Assembly: GCA_027923505.1 (NCBI GenBank) | Contig: BROI01000008.1 | Span: 868,001 to 932,000, forward strand | DNA length: 64,000 bases | Direction of reading: 5' to 3' | Origin: Mayamaea pseudoterrestris | Lineage: Eukaryota > Bacillariophyta > Bacillariophyceae > Sellaphorales > Sellaphoraceae | In this document: one piece after another, positions 61,531-64,000 of the stretch | Numbering within the stretch: position 1 is the first letter of the stretch | How the letters are laid out: every line of letters starts with the position of its first letter | Translations under genes and position numbers: made by a program | Notes under the pieces: generated by a model | The model's input: only the letters and a program-made list of their open reading frames with translations | Databases searched by the model: none | Told to the model about the DNA's origin: nothing

Positions 61531-64000
61531 ATGTGTGCCGAAACGAATGGCACCAATGAATTTGATGGCCATGAAAAGGCAATCACCAAAATGAACGAGG
61601 CGTCGATTGACGACCGCCTTCCTTGGCCTGAGGAACGTCGAGATCTTTCCTGCATTCGCGGCATGTTTCAGCGATGGACATATTCGTATATGCGTCACGT
61701 ACTGGATGCTGGTGCGAAGCAGACCCTTGATGACGGTACACACTTGTCGAAGGAAAACTTGTTTGCCGTGCCGACCAGCATGGAATCGACGCACCTTTCG
61801 TCGTTGTTTTGGCAGTTTCATAGTAGAGAAAGCACGCAGACGAACAAGAGGCGACTCATGGTGACTTTATGGAAACTAGCTGCTCCGACTTTCATTCCAG
61901 CAGGCTTTTGTCAATTGATGACTGTCTTTTGCCAAGTAGCCATGCCACTCTTGGTACGTCAACTTTTGACAATCCTGGAAGATTATCCTGGTGAACGCGT
62001 CGTCCAACTGGGTTTGCCATATGCTGTTGCAATCTTTCTGGATTTGATTTTAAATGGTTTCTTTAACCATCGACAGCGACACTTAGCCATGAAGACTGGT
62101 GTGGTGTTGAGAGCGTCGCTCATCACTGTGCTGTACGAACGCGTGCTCAAACTGACACCACAAGGTCGTAGCGGCTTGACGAGTGGTCTAGTCAGTACGC
62201 TGGTCTCGGTCGATTCTCAAAAGCTATTTGAAGTAGCGCAGGAGGGCCATTTGTTGTGGAGCTTGCCGTTGAGTGTGTTGATGGTAACCGCCCTGCTGTT
62301 GTGGGTCATGGGCCCGACGACGCTAGTTGGAATTGCTGTGCTGCTCATGTTTGTACCAGTAGTTGGAAAAGTAACTTCAGTGTCCTTGGCGATTCGACAA
62401 AAACGGGTCACAAAGACGGATGAGCGCATTGAAATCATCAATGCAATGCTACAAGGGGTGCGTTAATGTTGAGCTGGGTAATCTACAGAGGATGAAGCAA
62501 TCTAAAAATACTTCTGCTTCTTCATTACAGATAAAGGTAACTAAACTGAATTGCTATGAAGAGAACTATAAGAAACGAATCATGGAGACCAGGGAGCAAG
62601 AAGTAGCACTTTTAAAACGCGAACTGTCGGTTTGGGCATGCACTTTGTTCATGACGGTCCTCTCGCCCGTCTTAGCTACAGCGGCAACGTTCTCAGTATA
62701 TGTACTGGTCGATGAAAATAACATTTTGACTGCAGCCAAAAGTTTTTCTGTGTTGCTCTTGTTCGCCGCTTTGCGATTTCCGATCAACTACGCTGGTCGT
62801 CTTGTCGGCAGGGCAGCTCAAGCTCTCTCGGCCATTCATCGCTTGACACGCTTTTTGGACCGTGACGTGAGGGATGACTTTGCAGAGTCTAAATCAAGAG
62901 ATGCGCAACAGGTGATGGTCAAAGAACCTTTAAACGATACAAAAGGAACTGATCCATTACTGATGCTTTCGAAGGCGGCTTTTACAGTCGGCGTCAACGA
63001 GACTGACATTACCATATCGGAGTTTGACTTGTCGGTCAAAAGGGGTGAAGTTCTCGCCGTATGCGGACCTGTTGGTAGCGGAAAGAGCTCGCTGTGCTTG
63101 GGGATCATTGATGAGCTCTCTAAGGCATCGTCTGACACTTTGGTGGAGCTGAAAGGGAATGTCGCTTTTGTTCCTCAGACTCCCTTCATTATGAATGCAA
63201 CACTTCGTGAAAATATAATGTTTGGTTTGCCTTTCAATGCAAATCTCTATGAAACAGTTCTTGACGCATGTCAGTTGAGGCATGACATTGAGCAGCTGGG
63301 CAAGGCAGGCGACCTCACTGAAATTGGCGAACGAGGAGTGACGTTGAGCGGTAAGCTGTGGCCTGATGGTTTACTGTTTACTTTTACTTGCGCCATGCAG
63401 TCTGACTAATCATTTCATTGTTGTGGTACATTGTCGCCACCCTTACCAGGAGGGCAGCGTCAGCGTGTGAGTCTTGCACGGGCGGCATACTCTCGCCCAG
63501 ATATTGTGCTGCTTGACGACCCATTGTCGGCGTTAGATTCAGGCACAGCGAAGGAAGTTTTTAGACGCTTAATTCGTGGGGAAGCCTCATTGTTCTGCGA
63601 TGCTGCGGTTATACTAGTGACGCATGCTTCTCAGTTTCTTAGTCGGTGCGACCAGATTCTTCTTTTAGTTGACGGGAAGAATAGCTTTCTTGGGTCATGG
63701 AATGATTTGTCTAAGTTTGAGCCTAGCGATACGAAAACAAAAGAAGCCGTGGAGCATTTGCAAAAGTCTTTGCAAGAGGGTCAGAAGCAGTACGATGGTG
63801 GTGATGATCTGGATGCAGATGTTGAGCCAAGTACCAAGAAGACGACGCCTGATGCACTTATGACTATCGAAGAGCGAGAGCATGGACTTTCGAGCCTGAA
63901 TACATGGCTACTTTGGTTCCGTCATGCCGGTGGTATGCAGTTTCTCGGGTTGCTGATCCTGGCGATGATATTTGATCGACTTGCGTATGTTGCTTCGGAA
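61531..64000 (+). CDS. ABCC/MRP-family ABC transporter, 3' end beyond window
   Basis: Exons 61531-62457, 62531-63350 and 63450-beyond 64000, with introns of 73 and 99 nt. The start at 61531 is the first ATG in frame. The layout is TMD1 (TLWKLAAPTFIPAGF onward, several helices, then NBD1). NBD1 has CGPVGSGKSSL (Walker A), GERGVTLSG|GQRQRVSLARA (signature, split by intron 2) and DIVLLDDPLSALDS (Walker B with ABCC-type DDPLSALD). A linker leads to the beginning of TMD2 (FLGLLILAMIFDRLAY). No TMD0 is present, so it is a short-type MRP. Such pumps export conjugated organic anions across the plasma or vacuolar membrane. The second NBD lies outside. Confidence 0.92.

Overview
This window is nuclear DNA from a eukaryote, most likely a photosynthetic stramenopile such as a diatom or close relative. 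Genes are densely packed (about 34 protein genes in 64 kb) on both strands. Most are intronless or carry one to three short GT-AG introns (73-144 nt). Several predicted precursors start with a signal peptide followed by an ASAFAP-like junction (phenylalanine just after the predicted cleavage site, at 34572 and 58791), the hallmark of import into a secondary red plastid. The species cannot be named from the sequence alone, and no tRNA, rRNA or CRISPR array was found.

Layout. 1-6.9 kb: an NDC1-like nucleoporin (cut at the left edge), MCM8, Gemin2 and a FIT-like lipid-droplet/ER protein. 6.9-8.9 kb: a non-coding island with a 42-bp minisatellite, two 79-bp palindromic elements and a 57-bp inverted repeat. 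8.9-24.5 kb: a CLEC16A/GFS9-like gene with an in-frame TGA, a purine nucleoside phosphorylase with a membrane tail, a signal-peptide-bearing carrier with a frameshift, EHD, a RING-H2 protein, a Golgi pH regulator, a secreted repeat protein, a prolyl-4-hydroxylase/ankyrin protein and a coiled-coil protein. 24.7-40.1 kb: SF3B1, a ubiquitin-like::eL41 fusion, WDR53, ICMT, CSN7, a plastid alpha/beta hydrolase, a PhyH-type dioxygenase, an Mpv17-family protein, a repeat protein and aspartate aminotransferase. 40.3-54 kb: ADCK2-like kinase, PRP43/DHX15, NOL8, NDUFAF5, a second RING protein, GatA and Nup93. 54.2-57.4 kb: two abutting satellite arrays (177 bp and 169 bp). 57.6-64 kb: a plastid DUF1350 hydrolase, FKBP12, a stramenopile-type unknown protein and an ABCC transporter cut by the right edge.

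The genes do not form one pathway. Recurrent themes are pre-mRNA splicing and snRNP biogenesis (Gemin2, SF3B1, PRP43), the nuclear pore (NDC1, Nup93), ubiquitin biology (two RING proteins, WDR53, CSN7, the UBL fusion), organelle maintenance (NDUFAF5, ADCK2, GatA, Mpv17-like, aspartate aminotransferase) and endomembrane traffic (EHD, GPHR, CLEC16A-like). Many neighbours are divergent and share 150-400 bp intergenic promoters.

The most unusual items are the ubiquitin-like domain fused to ribosomal protein eL41, the tail-anchored purine nucleoside phosphorylase, the 169-bp satellite whose central palindrome is kept by a compensatory double change, the palindrome/minisatellite island at 7.1-8.6 kb, and the conserved genes interrupted by one TGA or one missing base.
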